Source: Pseudomonas sichuanensis (GTDB taxonomy: Bacteria; Pseudomonadota; Gammaproteobacteria; Pseudomonadales; Pseudomonadaceae). Taken from it: a stretch of DNA of 64,000 nucleotides. The stretch lies in assembly GCF_003231305.1 (NCBI RefSeq), contig NZ_QKVM01000001.1, forward strand, positions 158,206 through 222,205, in the 5' to 3' direction. Below, in pieces: positions 15,995-25,414 of this stretch; the first letter of the stretch is position 1, and every line of letters starts with the position of its first letter. Both the position numbers and the translations under genes were made by a program. The notes under the pieces were generated by a model. That model was not told where the DNA came from. It did no database searches and worked only from the letters and a program-made list of their open reading frames with translations.

Positions 15995-16891
15995 CCAGTG
16001 CGTGCGCCAAGTTTACCAGCAGGTTCCTACACCTGGCCGCAGATTTTGCTGCGACTTGGGGAATCTATCCCTAGGGTGGATCGGTTCGCAACAGGCCTGA
16101 CTGGAGGAAATTTCCCAAAGTGCTGAGGGAAAGAGGTTCGAAAAAATTGCCCTCGTCGATTCAGTCATACTGATGTCCGCAAAGCCATCAAGGTAGTGCA
16201 TGAGCGCGTTGGTCAGGGGTACGCGTACTGCAACATCAAAGCCCGCGCTTAGCGGGTTTGCTGGATGTTTTACAGACAGTCATAGACTTCTGGGATCTGG
16301 TCGGGGTACAGGATTTGTATTTTTACGAAACTCATTGAATTTAAAAGTCATTATTCCTCACATTAGGGGTCTCTATCCTTGGACTTGTCCTTAAACAACC
16401 TCTAGATTGCAGACCGTGGTGAGATGGTGCAGACCCGCCAAAGGGCTTTGCCACGAATGCATTAAAGCCGCTTCAGACGCCCCTCAACAGACGGTCGTTG
16501 ACCGTGACTCCTGCTTTTTGCGGGACTGCACTTTGATATATCTTATAACGCTCCTGATTGGGAATTTTAATAAATCAGCCAGCATGGATTTTAATGAAAT
16601 CGAATCAAGAATTATCCGACCAATTCAATAGATGAGCTCGACAGGGTGGCTGACGCCGGCAAATTGAGATGTATAAATTACTTCAGCGAGAACCGCGACC
16701 ACACGTTACAAACACCATGCAGGGATCGTCAGAGCACGGCAATAACCGGAATTTCGAATGTGCCCACTAAACTAATAACCGTTCAGCATCTAAAAGCCAT
16801 CAGCCATTCCAAATCAACTTAAATCAAATACAGAAACCCCTGAAAAACCTGCCAAACTTTCGTGCAATACCTAATGGCGAGAGCCCGAAAA
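15995..16891. other. AT-rich stretch without a recognisable gene
   Basis: About 900 bases whose base composition turns clearly more AT-rich than the neighbours from about 16.25 kb. Short open frames here (for example 74 codons at 16407-16631) lack ribosome sites and family features. I see no integrase, transposase end or tRNA. It probably holds the promoter of the membrane protein that follows. Confidence 0.5.
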
Positions 16892-17740
16892 ATGGACGTT
16901 ATTGACGTAATTTTAAGCTCGGTACCCGCAGCCTTAGCTTCGAGCGTGGGTCTTGCTTTGGCGTTGTGGAATGCTGACAAGCTAATCAGCGCTGCAGGCG
17001 CGACGCGACTGTATGGTGCTATTAGCCAGACGCTCAATGCTCCAGAAACGTCGGAAGTTCGAACCGTGCTTGAGTCTTTTCTAGATTGCTATTTTTCGCC
17101 TGGAGGAGGGTTTAGATTTTTTTTAAACGTCTTAATACTTACACTAGCCTCGATGATATTCGTACTTGCCTTATATTCAGCACACACACCTGGCATGAGC
17201 GAAGCGCTAACAACCAGAGGATTTATTGCTCAGTTTTTTGGCAATGGCTTCTTGGTTACCTTTATTGTTAATTGCGTAGTATTTAGCCAGTACAAAACAC
17301 TAACCAACCTATTTGTGATCAACTCTATTCTCCGGAACATGCTTACGATTTTTTTCGACATCACAATTAAAGCAGTATTATTCACCACTTTGACACTTGC
17401 GACATACATGGGGTTTACATTAATATCTGGCGCGTTCGGAGGCAATATAGAATCATTGCCAAAAATCGTTGCCACCACGATCATTCAAGCATTGCAATTT
17501 AAAAACCTGACTTCCGTCTATATTTATTCGCTGACCTTGAGCTCACTTCCGGTTTTTGTTGTCGTTTTGATTAAACTAATGATACTAAGTCCGGGTTTTG
17601 CTAAGGCTATCCAGGCGACTTTTTTCTGGTTGCCTTTTGAGGGAAAACCAATACGTGCCGTTGCGGTTGTTTTTTCCGCGCTGGCCGCATTGTTCGCCTT
17701 GGCATTTTACATATTGCTATCTAAGCTAGGAACATTTTAA
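16892..17740 (+). CDS. Unrecognised multi-spanning membrane protein, 282 aa
   Basis: The protein has about five or six hydrophobic segments (for example FRFFLNVLILTLASMIFVLAL, LPVFVVVLIKLMIL and AVVFSALAALFALAFYILL) and no family motif I know. Codon use is AT-rich, with many AAA, TTT and ATA codons, unlike the surrounding genes, so it is probably horizontally acquired. ATG 16892 begins MDVIDVILSSVP behind a GAGAG. In-frame starts at 16862 (GTG) and 16874 (ATG) are possible. It is convergent with the Fic gene. Confidence 0.7.
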   Translation: MDVIDVILSSVPAALASSVGLALALWNADKLISAAGATRLYGAISQTLNAPETSEVRTVLESFLDCYFSPGGGFRFFLNVLILTLASMIFVLALYSAHTPGMSEALTTRGFIAQFFGNGFLVTFIVNCVVFSQYKTLTNLFVINSILRNMLTIFFDITIKAVLFTTLTLATYMGFTLISGAFGGNIESLPKIVATTIIQALQFKNLTSVYIYSLTLSSLPVFVVVLIKLMILSPGFAKAIQATFFWLPFEGKPIRAVAVVFSALAALFALAFYILLSKLGTF

Positions 17741-17764
17741 GCGCTGGATTTGTGATGCGGAAGT

Positions 17765-17782
17765 CTGGGGGATCACCCCCAG
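17765..17782. terminator. Hairpin between convergent genes
   Basis: CTGGGGG and CCCCCAG form a perfect 7-base stem with an ATCA loop between the membrane-protein and Fic genes. No T-run follows on either strand, so intrinsic termination is doubtful. Confidence 0.3.
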
Positions 17783-17818
17783 CCTGATGCAGTGTTCAAT
17801 TCGTTGACTCGCTACCCA

Positions 17819-18973
17819 TCACGGCTTATCAAGCGGCTCAGGAATGAACCCCTGCTCCCTCAGCGCCTTGATAACTCCACGTACCAGGTAATTGTTGGAA
17901 AACCCCAGCGTGTATTGCCTCGAACCTGCGCTAACCGGAACAAGCATGCCCTGCTCCACCAGTTTCTTGATCTGGTAGGTACGCTGACCCGATGAGAGCT
18001 TGGGCAACGCCTGCGCAATATCAGCCGACTTCACGACTTTCCCCCTTATCGCACAGTCCAGAATCAGCTTCTCTACTTCGGTGATCCACTCCCGATCCCG
18101 CGCAAAGCTCACCGCGGGTGCCAGGACACTTTTCGTGAGATAGCCATAATCCGTGAGCCTATCCACCTTCTCCAGTTCGTCGCGAATACCTTCCAGAACG
18201 TAGATACACCAGGCCTCCAACCCCGCCGTCGTGCCGGTATCGGCCATCCCGAGCATGGTGTAGTAATTCTCTCGATCATTGCAGAACACCGCCGTGGGGT
18301 TCAGCACCCTTCCGCCCACATTCACATTGAAGCCGTACTTCATCAGCAGCGCATAGGTGAGCAGCCTCACCACCCGGCCATTGCCATTGCCGAACGGGTG
18401 AATCCAGCCGAAACGATGGTGCGCCAGCGCGACTTTCATCAAGGCGTATTTGGGTGAGTCTTCACGATTGATGAAGCTGACCAGCTCCTGCATGTACTGA
18501 GGCACCAGCACAGGGTCCGGCGGAAGATGTTCCGACTGAGCAATCCTCACCAGCCCTTCACGATAGGCTCCAGGCGTCTTGTCCCCTTCACGGCGCAATC
18601 CGACCACGGTCATGGCAAGCAGCTCTCGGATTGCATGCTCAGTCAGATCTACACCGGGCTTCATTACCTCTTCGATGTAGTCCATGGCCTTTTCGATGTT
18701 GGCAATCTCCAGCAACTGATCGGTGCTCTCGGCTTTGCCTTCGACCTTGCTCTCGATGTAGTCCGCCAGGGTGGTGTGGTTCCCCTCGATTCGGGCAGAT
18801 CCCAAGCTTTCCAGGGTATGGAACAGGGCCTTGAGCTGGAAGAAAACCTGCGGTGGGGTGTCCCCCTCAAGCCTCAGCCTGCGCAGGAATTCAAGCTCGC
18901 TCAGCACGTCTACCAAAGGCGAGTCGAAGGACGGGTTCAGCAACTGGAGATCGTGATGCGTAAATCTGGCCAT
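17819..18973 (-). CDS. Fic family protein (class II, probable AMP-transferase)
   Basis: The 384-aa protein has the Fic active site [12 protein letters not shown] (His192-Arg200), which transfers AMP or another nucleotide from ATP onto a protein hydroxyl. The inhibitory helix motif SxxxEG is present N-terminally as SARIEGN (Ser59-Glu63), making it a self-inhibited class II enzyme. An N-terminal Fic_N-like segment and a C-terminal winged helix ([21 protein letters not shown]) complete the usual layout of stand-alone Fic proteins. ATG 18973 ([10 protein letters not shown]) is preferred, but ATG 19003 is possible and neither has a strong ribosome site. The target is unknown. Confidence 0.9.
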   Translation of the reverse strand: MARFTHHDLQLLNPSFDSPLVDVLSELEFLRRLRLEGDTPPQVFFQLKALFHTLESLGSARIEGNHTTLADYIESKVEGKAESTDQLLEIANIEKAMDYIEEVMKPGVDLTEHAIRELLAMTVVGLRREGDKTPGAYREGLVRIAQSEHLPPDPVLVPQYMQELVSFINREDSPKYALMKVALAHHRFGWIHPFGNGNGRVVRLLTYALLMKYGFNVNVGGRVLNPTAVFCNDRENYYTMLGMADTGTTAGLEAWCIYVLEGIRDELEKVDRLTDYGYLTKSVLAPAVSFARDREWITEVEKLILDCAIRGKVVKSADIAQALPKLSSGQRTYQIKKLVEQGMLVPVSAGSRQYTLGFSNNYLVRGVIKALREQGFIPEPLDKP

Positions 18974-19174
18974 CTGAAAATTATCTCTGATCAGCAAAGG
19001 CATTATCTTGAAAAATTTAGCAAAACCACCCGTAAATGCTGGGCAAAAGCCAAGCATCAGATAAGCACTATCTCAAAAGCCATGCAACCGTAAGTGGAAT
19101 GTGGCTGATCACTAACTTGAACCAGGCCATAGGATGGAGCTGGCCTGATCAGTTGGAAACGATAGGGACGGAGA

Positions 19175-19203
19175 CAAAAAAGCCCGCAAAGTGCGGGCTT
19201 TCT
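19175..19203 (-). terminator. Intrinsic terminator of tRNA-Thr
   Basis: On the minus strand AGCCCGCA and TGCGGGCT form an 8-base stem followed by a T-run. It lies 45 bases after the 3' end of the tRNA. Confidence 0.85.
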
Positions 19204-19247
19204 TGGAGGGGGCCAACAGCGTGGGACGCTGTATCAGACCTACTGAA

Positions 19248-19323
19248 TGGTGCCGGAGACAGGAATCGAACCTGCGACCTTCGCGTTACGAGTGCGCTGC
19301 TCTACCGACTGAGCTACACCGGC
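19248..19323 (-). tRNA. tRNA-Thr (anticodon CGT)
   Basis: The 76-base gene includes an encoded CCA. The acceptor stem GCCGGTG pairs with the 3' end, the D arm is AGCTCAGTCGGTAGAGC, the anticodon loop is CTCGTAA and the T arm is GGTTCGATTCC. The last pair of the anticodon stem is an A-C mismatch. It lies between the Fic gene and pilA, with its own terminator. Confidence 0.95.
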
Positions 19324-19381
19324 GTGTTGCGCAACGTACCACTGCCGTGTGCGTTACGCAAACCCCTGTTCCACCTCACTT

Positions 19382-19792
19382 TCACTGCACCTTGCAGCCG
19401 TTCGGGGCGAGGTCTTCCTCGACAGTGGTGGTGCAGCTCCAGCCGGCCTGGGTGCGGCTGAGCGTGAGGGTTTTGCCGAGTACGTTGGCGGGGGCTTCGG
19501 CCAGGGTGCAGACGATGCTGCCGGTGCCGTCGGCAGCGGTGCCGGTGGCGGTGATGGCGCAATGGGCGGTGGCGGCCTGGCCGCCGAGGCTGGCGACGTC
19601 GGGGACGTTCTTGCCGTCGTTCAGGCGGATGTCCATCGGGGTCTTGAGGGCGGAGATTTCCAGCAGGGCGGCCGCGGTTTTGGCGCGGGCCTGGTGGTTG
19701 GTGTACATCGGGATGGCGATGGTCGCCAGGATGCCGATGATCGCGACGACGATCATCAGTTCGATCAGGGTGATGCCGCGTTGCCCTTTCAT
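19382..19792 (-). CDS. pilA: Type IV major pilin PilA
   Basis: The 136-aa prepilin has a six-residue leader MKGQRG, then the mature N-terminus [20 protein letters not shown] with Glu5 and the hydrophobic assembly helix. PilD would cut after the Gly. A C-terminal cysteine pair ([18 protein letters not shown]) makes the D-loop typical of pseudomonad pilins. The mature residue 1 is Ile rather than Phe. It is divergent from pilC, with AAGGAA ahead of its start. Confidence 0.92.
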   Translation of the reverse strand: MKGQRGITLIELMIVVAIIGILATIAIPMYTNHQARAKTAAALLEISALKTPMDIRLNDGKNVPDVASLGGQAATAHCAITATGTAADGTGSIVCTLAEAPANVLGKTLTLSRTQAGWSCTTTVEEDLAPNGCKVQ

Positions 19793-20003
19793 AGGCGGTA
19801 TTCCTTCGTAATGCGTGGAGGCGCAGGGGCGCTGGGGCCCTGCCGGCAGGCGCGCAGTAGGCCTGAACCGACACCTTTTGTCACCCCTGGTTGGCGGGGC
19901 GGGCTTGGTGCTGGACTACTCTAGTGACCGTCATGGGATCGCGCCCGCTGTCGGGCCCGGCAAGCTGTTACCGGGCTTGTCGCTTCACTGCAAAGGACTT
20001 TGC

Positions 20004-21212
20004 ATGCCACCGTCTACCCGCCTCTACGCCTGGGAGGGCATCGATGCCGCCGGGGTTCGTCAACAGGGCCAGCAGCCTGGGCGCAGCCCGGCGTTCGTGC
20101 GGGCGTGGCTGCAGCGCCAGGGCATTCGCGCTACGCGGGTGCAGCCGGCGGGAGGTTGGCGATGGCGCTGGCCGCAGCGCGAAGGCAAAACGGATGCGCC
20201 GGGGTTCAGCCGGCAGCTGGCGACCTTGCTGACGGCGGGGGTGCCGCTGTTGCAGGCGTTCGAGGTGATGCTGCGAAGCAACACGGGCAGCGGCATGAGT
20301 GGGCTGCTGGCGCGGTTGAAACAGGATGTGGCGGCGGGGCTGGGGCTGGCGGATGCCTTGCAGCGCCACCCGGCGTGGTTCGATGCGCTGTATTGCAACC
20401 TGGTGCGGGTGGGTGAGCACTCCGGCACGCTGGACTGCCAACTGGAACAGATGGCGACGATGCTGGAGAAACGCCAGGCGCTGCGGCAGAAGGTGCGCAA
20501 GGCGATGTTGTATCCGGCGCTGCTGCTGTTGACCGGGCTGGGGGTGGCGGCGTTGTTGCTGCTGGAGGTGGTGCCGCGGTTCCAGAGCCTGTTCGCCAGT
20601 TTCGACAAGGCATTGCCGGCCTTCACCCAGTGGGTGATCGACTTATCCACAGCACTGGGCAATCACGCGGTGTGGTGGGTGGTGCTGATGGCGGCATTGG
20701 GGCTGGGCACGCGCGAGCTATATCGGCGGCATGTGCCTGCGCGCTTGTGGATGTTGCGGCTGGTTTTGCGGGTGCCGGTGGTCGGGCGTTTGCTGGGCCA
20801 TGCGGCGTTGGCGCGGTTCGCCCGTTGCCTGGCGACCTCCTATGCGGCGGGGGTGGCGTTGCTGGATGCGTTGCAGACGGTGGCACCGGTGAGTGGTGAC
20901 AGCCTGCACGAGCGGGCGATCCTGGCCCTGCGCCAGGGCGTGGCGAACGGGCTGGGCCTGCACCAGGCGATGGAGGCGGACACGCTGTTCCCGCCGTTGT
21001 TGCGCCAGCTGGTGGCAGTCGGCGAGGCCAGCGGCACGCTGGACCTGATGCTGGACAAAGCCGCGCTACATTATGAGGAGCAGGTGAGCCAGGGGCTGGA
21101 GCAGTTGACCACGCTGCTGGAGCCGGCCATCGTGCTGATTCTCGGGCTGCTGGTGGGGGGCCTGGTGGTGGCGATGTATTTACCCATATTCCAGTTGGGC
21201 AGCCTGATCTGA
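20004..21212 (+). CDS. pilC: Type IV pilus inner-membrane platform protein PilC
   Basis: The 402-aa protein has two GspF-type domains (residues about 70-190 and 270-395) with the repeated features FSRQLATLLTAGVPLLQAFE and FARCLATSYAAGVALLDAL. Hydrophobic segments occur at about 165-190, 220-240 and 375-395. It forms the platform that couples the PilB/PilT ATPases to pilin assembly. ATG 20004 is the family start, although the frame is open from 19815. pilB, which often precedes pilC, is missing here. Confidence 0.93.
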   Translation: MPPSTRLYAWEGIDAAGVRQQGQQPGRSPAFVRAWLQRQGIRATRVQPAGGWRWRWPQREGKTDAPGFSRQLATLLTAGVPLLQAFEVMLRSNTGSGMSGLLARLKQDVAAGLGLADALQRHPAWFDALYCNLVRVGEHSGTLDCQLEQMATMLEKRQALRQKVRKAMLYPALLLLTGLGVAALLLLEVVPRFQSLFASFDKALPAFTQWVIDLSTALGNHAVWWVVLMAALGLGTRELYRRHVPARLWMLRLVLRVPVVGRLLGHAALARFARCLATSYAAGVALLDALQTVAPVSGDSLHERAILALRQGVANGLGLHQAMEADTLFPPLLRQLVAVGEASGTLDLMLDKAALHYEEQVSQGLEQLTTLLEPAIVLILGLLVGGLVVAMYLPIFQLGSLI

Positions 21213-21214
21213 AC

Positions 21215-22081
21215 ATGAATGCCTGGTCCTTGGTCGTCGAACATCCTGCGTTTTTCTACAGCCTGGCCGTGGTGCTGGGGTTGCTGGTGGGCAGTTTTCT
21301 CAATGTGCTGGCCTACCGCTTGCCGATCATGCTCGAGCGCCAGTGGCAGCGGGAGGCGCAGGCAGTGCTGGGGTTGCCGGGGGCCACGCACGAGCGCTTC
21401 GACCTGTGCCTGCCGGCCTCTCGCTGCCCCCATTGCCAGCACCGGATCCGTGCGTGGGAGAACATTCCGGTCTTGAGCTACCTGGCGTTACGCGGGCGCT
21501 GCTCGGCGTGCAAGGGGCGGATCAGTGCGCGCTATCCCTTGGTGGAGCTTGGGTGTGCCCTGCTTTCGCTGCTGGTGGCCTGGCATTTCGGGCCGGGCAT
21601 CGAAGCCTTGCTGGTGATGGTGCTGACCTGGGGCCTGATCGCTTTGAGCCTGATCGATGCCGAGCACCAGTTGCTGCCGGATGTGCTGGTGCTGCCGCTG
21701 CTATGGCTGGGGCTGGTGGTCAATGCCTTCGGGCTGCTGGTGCCGCTGGCCGATGCGGTATGGGGCGCGGTGGCGGGTTACTTGAGCCTGTGGTCGGTGT
21801 TCTGGGTGTTCAAGCTGTTGACCGGCAAGGACGGCATTGGCCAGGGTGACTTCAAGCTGCTGGCGATGCTCGGCGCCTGGGGCGGCTGGCAGATCCTGCC
21901 GCTGGCGCTGATGCTCGGGTCGTTGGCCGGTGCGCTGATCGGGCTGGTTCTGGTGCGCCTGCGCCGGGCGCAGATGGGCGTTGCGCTGCCCTTCGGGCCT
22001 TATCTGGCCATTGCGGGCTGGATCGCGGTGCTCTGGGGTGATGAAATAGTCGCCTCTTACCTGCAACTGCTTGGAACCTGA
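21215..22081 (+). CDS. pilD: Prepilin peptidase/N-methyltransferase PilD
   Basis: The 288-aa inner-membrane aspartic protease cuts prepilin leaders and N-methylates the new N-terminus of type IV pilins and type II secretion pseudopilins. The zinc-type cysteine tetrad is present (CPHC and CSAC). The two catalytic aspartates lie in [13 protein letters not shown] and [14 protein letters not shown]. It starts 2 bases after the pilC stop, and its own stop overlaps the coaE start. Confidence 0.95.
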   Translation: MNAWSLVVEHPAFFYSLAVVLGLLVGSFLNVLAYRLPIMLERQWQREAQAVLGLPGATHERFDLCLPASRCPHCQHRIRAWENIPVLSYLALRGRCSACKGRISARYPLVELGCALLSLLVAWHFGPGIEALLVMVLTWGLIALSLIDAEHQLLPDVLVLPLLWLGLVVNAFGLLVPLADAVWGAVAGYLSLWSVFWVFKLLTGKDGIGQGDFKLLAMLGAWGGWQILPLALMLGSLAGALIGLVLVRLRRAQMGVALPFGPYLAIAGWIAVLWGDEIVASYLQLLGT

Positions 22082-22704
22082 TGAGCACAGCGCCCTTCAC
22101 CCCCTGGATTCTCGGCTTGACCGGCGGCATCGGCAGCGGCAAGAGCGCCGCCGCCGAGCGCTTCGTCGCGTTGGGCGTGCACCTGGTCGATGCCGACCAG
22201 GCCGCGCGCTGGGTCGTCGAACCCGGCCGCCCTGCCCTGGCCCGCATCGTCGAGCGCTTCGGCCCTGGTGTATTGCAGGCAGACGGCCAGCTCGACCGCG
22301 CCGCCCTGCGCCAGCTGATCTTCGCCGACCCTGCGCAGCGGCAGTGGCTGGAGCAATTGCTGCACCCGCTGATCGGCCAGGAAATCTTCAGCTACCTGGC
22401 CAAGGCCGAGTCGCCTTATGCGGTGTATGTCTCGCCGCTGCTGATCGAGTCGGGGCAGTTCAACAAGGTGCAGCGCATCCTGGTGGTCGATGCCCCTACC
22501 GAGTTGCAGGTGCAGCGTACCCTGCAGCGCGACAACACCAGCCCCGAACAGGTGCAGGCGATTCTCAAGGCCCAGTTGGCCCGGGAAGAGCGCCTGCGCC
22601 ACGCACATGATGTGGTGGTCAATGATCGTGACCTGCAAACGCTGCACGACGAGATCGACCGCCTGCACCACTTTTACCTGACTTTGCGAGGAGGCCAGCC
22701 ATGA
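22081..22704 (+). CDS. coaE: Dephospho-CoA kinase
   Basis: The 207-aa kinase phosphorylates the ribose 3'-OH of dephospho-CoA, the last step of CoA synthesis. It has the P-loop [12 protein letters not shown], the [13 protein letters not shown] segment and the lid region [14 protein letters not shown]. Its ATG shares a base with the pilD stop, and it overlaps yacG, so pilC-pilD-coaE-yacG is one operon. Confidence 0.95.
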   Translation: MSTAPFTPWILGLTGGIGSGKSAAAERFVALGVHLVDADQAARWVVEPGRPALARIVERFGPGVLQADGQLDRAALRQLIFADPAQRQWLEQLLHPLIGQEIFSYLAKAESPYAVYVSPLLIESGQFNKVQRILVVDAPTELQVQRTLQRDNTSPEQVQAILKAQLAREERLRHAHDVVVNDRDLQTLHDEIDRLHHFYLTLRGGQP

Positions 22705-22901
22705 GCCAGCCGATGACCGTTGATTGCCCGACCTGTGGCGCGCCCGTTGAATGGGGGGAGCAGAGCCCGTTTCGGCCGTTCTGTTCCGACCGTTGCAAGT
22801 TGATCGACCTGGGGGCTTGGGCGGCCGAGGAGCACAAGATTGCCGGCTCCGATGAGTCCGAGGATGAGTTGTATTCGGGGGATCTGGAGCCTCGGCACTG
22901 A
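22701..22901 (+). CDS. yacG: DNA gyrase inhibitor YacG
   Basis: The 66-aa zinc protein has the four ligands in [10 protein letters not shown] and [15 protein letters not shown], and an acidic tail. YacG binds GyrB and blocks DNA binding. It overlaps the end of coaE by 4 bases. Confidence 0.95.
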   Translation: MSQPMTVDCPTCGAPVEWGEQSPFRPFCSDRCKLIDLGAWAAEEHKIAGSDESEDELYSGDLEPRH

Positions 22902-22923
22902 GCCTGGATTTTGGGTTGCCTGT

Positions 22924-23110
22924 GCTGGCCTCATCGCTGGCAAGCCAGCTCCCACAGGGATCGCGCTAGCATCAACAGCTGAGCAAGACAGTTGCTCCTA
23001 CAGCTAAGGCCAAGCCTGGCGCAGCAAGTACCGACGCCATCGCGGGGCAAGCCCGCTCCCACGCGTGCTACGCCATTGGCTGCCTCGTGGGAGCGGGCTT
23101 GCCCCGCGAT
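22924..23110. repeat. REP cluster: one single unit and one inverted pair
   Basis: A single TCGCTGGCAAGCCAGCTCCCAC unit lies at 22924-22957. An inverted pair of the GGAGCGGGCTTGCCCCGCGA type lies at 23039-23110, its arms about 30 bases apart. The pair is immediately next to the stop codon of the convergent membrane-protein gene. Confidence 0.8.
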
Positions 23111-23114
23111 GCTT

Positions 23115-23822
23115 TCAGCGGTCGTCATCCTTCCACGGCGCCTGCAGGTAGCGGGTGCGGTTGAACGTCTCCAGCCACTCCGGGCTGAACACCACCAAAG
23201 CACTGATCACCGTGCCGTTGATGAACGCCTCGGGGAACATCATCAGCCACAGGTAGCCGACGAAGTCGCTCAGCCACTCCGGCATGGCGAAGCGTTCGTC
23301 CATCCACAGCAGCCCCAGCCCGGCCATCAGGCACACCAGCACCGTCAGGGCCGCGGGGAAAAAACCGCAGCAGAAGATATAGACGAACAGGTTACGCGGC
23401 TGGGCGCGCTCGACCAGGATCGCGCACACCTCGGTGACCAGCACCGGCAGGCCTACGATCAACAGGCCGTTGACGCCGATGGCGGCCAGGTCCTGGCGGC
23501 CGAGCAGCAGCAAACCGAGTTGGGCAAGAAAGCCGCCAAGCACCGCCAGCGGCCAGTCCAGCAGCAGGGTCACGGCGGTCATGCCGATGAAGTGATAGGA
23601 CACGCCAGTGTCGAAGTCGCGGCGCACCAGCCACAGGGCAAACAAGCCGAACACGGTGCCGAACAGCAGGTGCTGGCGGCGAGTATCGGTGAACAGCTCG
23701 ACCCAGCGGGTGCGGCTGATGGCCCAGGCCAGCAGGGGCACGTAACCGAGCCAGCCAAGGGTGAGGCTGGTGCTGGACAAGACCTGTGCGCTGATCACCT
23801 GAGCAATATCCCTGTCGGCCAT
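23115..23822 (-). CDS. CbiM-like energy-coupling factor permease
   Basis: The 235-aa protein has about six membrane helices and the pattern of CbiM-type substrate-binding permeases (YHFIGMTAVTLLLDWPLAVL, and PEAFINGTVISALVVFSPEWL near the end). No energizing ATPase or T-component genes lie nearby, and the N-terminal metal-binding histidines of true CbiM are not evident. Cobalt or nickel uptake is therefore not supported beyond the family name. Confidence 0.75.
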   Translation of the reverse strand: MADRDIAQVISAQVLSSTSLTLGWLGYVPLLAWAISRTRWVELFTDTRRQHLLFGTVFGLFALWLVRRDFDTGVSYHFIGMTAVTLLLDWPLAVLGGFLAQLGLLLLGRQDLAAIGVNGLLIVGLPVLVTEVCAILVERAQPRNLFVYIFCCGFFPAALTVLVCLMAGLGLLWMDERFAMPEWLSDFVGYLWLMMFPEAFINGTVISALVVFSPEWLETFNRTRYLQAPWKDDDR

Positions 23823-23908
23823 GTGGACAAGCCTGAGTCTACACCCATTCTCCCTTGCGTCCGGTTGCTATAGGCTGGCATCTCCATTCGATGCAGGAAG
23901 CGTCCGCC

Positions 23909-24340
23909 ATGCCTGAAGGGCTCAATCTCCCGCTACTGTTGGGCGCGGCATTCAGCGCGGTCGCGGGCCTGCTGCACCTGGCGATCATCCTGGTCGGGCC
24001 GCGCTGGTACCGCTTGTTCGGCGCGGGCGAGCGCATGGCCAGGGCCGCCGAGCAGGGGCGTAGCTACCCGGCACTGGTCACCACGGCCATTGCGCTGGTG
24101 TTGCTGGCCTGGTCGGCCTATGCGCTGTCGGCTGCCGGGCTGATCAAACCGTTGCCCTTCCTGCTGCCGGTGATCTGCCTGATCACCCTGGTGTACCTGG
24201 CTCGCGGCCTGCTGGGCCCGGTGCTGCTGGCCGGCACGGGGCGAACTCGGCAGTTTATCGCGGTCAGTTCGGTGATCTGCCTGGGGGGCGGGCTGCTGCA
24301 TTTGCTCGGGGTGGTTCAGCAATGGTTGATGCTGGGCTGA
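23909..24340 (+). CDS. Four-helix inner-membrane protein, unknown function
   Basis: The 143-aa protein has four hydrophobic helices and conserved-looking short loops (VGPRWYRLFGAGERMARAAEQG). I do not recognise a function. AGGAAG stands 8 bases ahead of ATG 23909, which decides the start over the upstream ATG at 23891. It is divergent from the CbiM-like gene. Confidence 0.75.
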   Translation: MPEGLNLPLLLGAAFSAVAGLLHLAIILVGPRWYRLFGAGERMARAAEQGRSYPALVTTAIALVLLAWSAYALSAAGLIKPLPFLLPVICLITLVYLARGLLGPVLLAGTGRTRQFIAVSSVICLGGGLLHLLGVVQQWLMLG

Positions 24341-24395
24341 TTCCCACGCACAAACAGCATCTTACCGTCATCGTTTAGCGACTAAGCTTGTCCCC

Positions 24396-25025
24396 ATGGA
24401 TGACTCCGACTACTTGCGCCTGCTTACCATCCAGGCCGAACAAGCCAATGCCTTTCTCTCCAATGCGCGCAAATGGGAGCGCGAGCGTTGGGTGTGCCAG
24501 CGCCTGCTGCAAGGGTTGAACATTGCCTACCGCAGCGAGGACTTCACCCCGGCCGGGCAGGAGCCGCCGGATGTGCTGTTCCGCGATGCGGCGTTCGAGG
24601 TGTTCTTCGTGCTCGACGAGGGCCGGCGCCTCAACGATGAATGGCGCGAGGAGCTGCAACGCCGGCGCAGCGCGTTTTCCCTGAGCCAGCTGGTGCGTCG
24701 CGAAGCACGGCCGCGGCGCATCCCGGCCCAGGAGCTGCTGGCGCGCCTGGCGCCGACCTTGCGCAAGAAGGCGCATAACTACCGAGAGCGCGGGCTGGAC
24801 TTGAGCGAGCTGGACATCATCGCCTTCGCCAGCCTCAAGCGCGAGGTGCTCGACCTCAACAGCCATTTCCCGCCCCCCACCGAATACCTGCGCCAGGGCT
24901 GGCGTTCGCTGTCGCTGGTGGGGCCGACCTTCGCCCGGGTGCTGTTCGCCCACCCGGATGCGCCGGATTTCTTGCGTGGCAACCTGGGGCGCAGCATCGT
25001 GTTCGATGTGGGGATCAGTCTTTGA
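24396..25025 (+). CDS. DUF1780 family protein
   Basis: The 209-aa soluble protein resembles the DUF1780 family of pseudomonads. It is Arg- and Glu-rich, with segments WERERWVCQRLLQGLNI, PPDVLFRDAAFEVFFVLD and KKAHNYRERGLDLSELDII. The PPDVLF...FEVFFVLDEGRR part could form a restriction-endonuclease-like core, but no activity is established. It precedes the DUF3094 gene and ndh on the same strand. Confidence 0.78.
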   Translation: MDDSDYLRLLTIQAEQANAFLSNARKWERERWVCQRLLQGLNIAYRSEDFTPAGQEPPDVLFRDAAFEVFFVLDEGRRLNDEWREELQRRRSAFSLSQLVRREARPRRIPAQELLARLAPTLRKKAHNYRERGLDLSELDIIAFASLKREVLDLNSHFPPPTEYLRQGWRSLSLVGPTFARVLFAHPDAPDFLRGNLGRSIVFDVGISL

Positions 25026-25156
25026 TCCAGTGCCGAGAGTCTTTGCGATCACGTACACTCGGCGCCAGAGATAGAACACATTATCATTCGTTCCACGCGT
25101 TTGCGTGAACGCTGTGGCGTACACGCAGTCACAAACGTCTATCTACGAGGCCCACC

Positions 25157-25330
25157 ATGACCAGCCGCCTGAATCCTGAAGATCAGCGTCGCGTCGATGA
25201 GTACTTGAGTGCCCCCCAGCATCGTGTCGAGCGCAGGCCTTTCCGGCCGTTGCTGCTCCTGTTGCTGGTGGTGGCCGTGACCATCGGTCTGGGCCTGTTG
25301 AGCCGCCTGTTGAGTGGACTGGTGCTATGA
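25157..25330 (+). CDS. DUF3094-type small membrane protein
   Basis: The 57-aa protein has a charged N-terminus (MTSRLNPEDQRRVDEYLSAP) and one membrane helix (LLLLLLVVAVTIGLGLL). It looks like the DUF3094 family found beside ndh in pseudomonads. It begins at ATG 25157 and ends 84 bases before ndh, so it may be a small partner of the dehydrogenase. Confidence 0.75.
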   Translation: MTSRLNPEDQRRVDEYLSAPQHRVERRPFRPLLLLLLVVAVTIGLGLLSRLLSGLVL

Positions 25331-25414
25331 GCTGCCTTGCGCTCGCCCTCCCCTTGGCTGCGTCGCGGCCGGGCCTTGTGCCCACGAATTCCGTAAAACT
25401 TGTGAGATATCCCT

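Noticed and set aside
16407..16631. 74-codon open frame in the AT-rich stretch
   Set aside because: It has no ribosome site, mixed composition and no family resemblance.
19248..19323. tRNA-Thr as attachment site of an integrated island at 12-19 kb
   Set aside because: I looked for a second copy of the tRNA 3' end in the flanking 7 kb and saw none, and no integrase gene is present.
22924..23110. CRISPR-like repeat array
   Set aside because: The repeats are palindromic REP units in inverted orientation without regular spacers, and no cas genes are present.
25090..25110. Hairpin GTTCCACGC/GCGTGAAC as a terminator after the DUF1780 gene
   Set aside because: No T-run follows and one base bulges. 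It may be an operator, but nothing supports a specific regulator.
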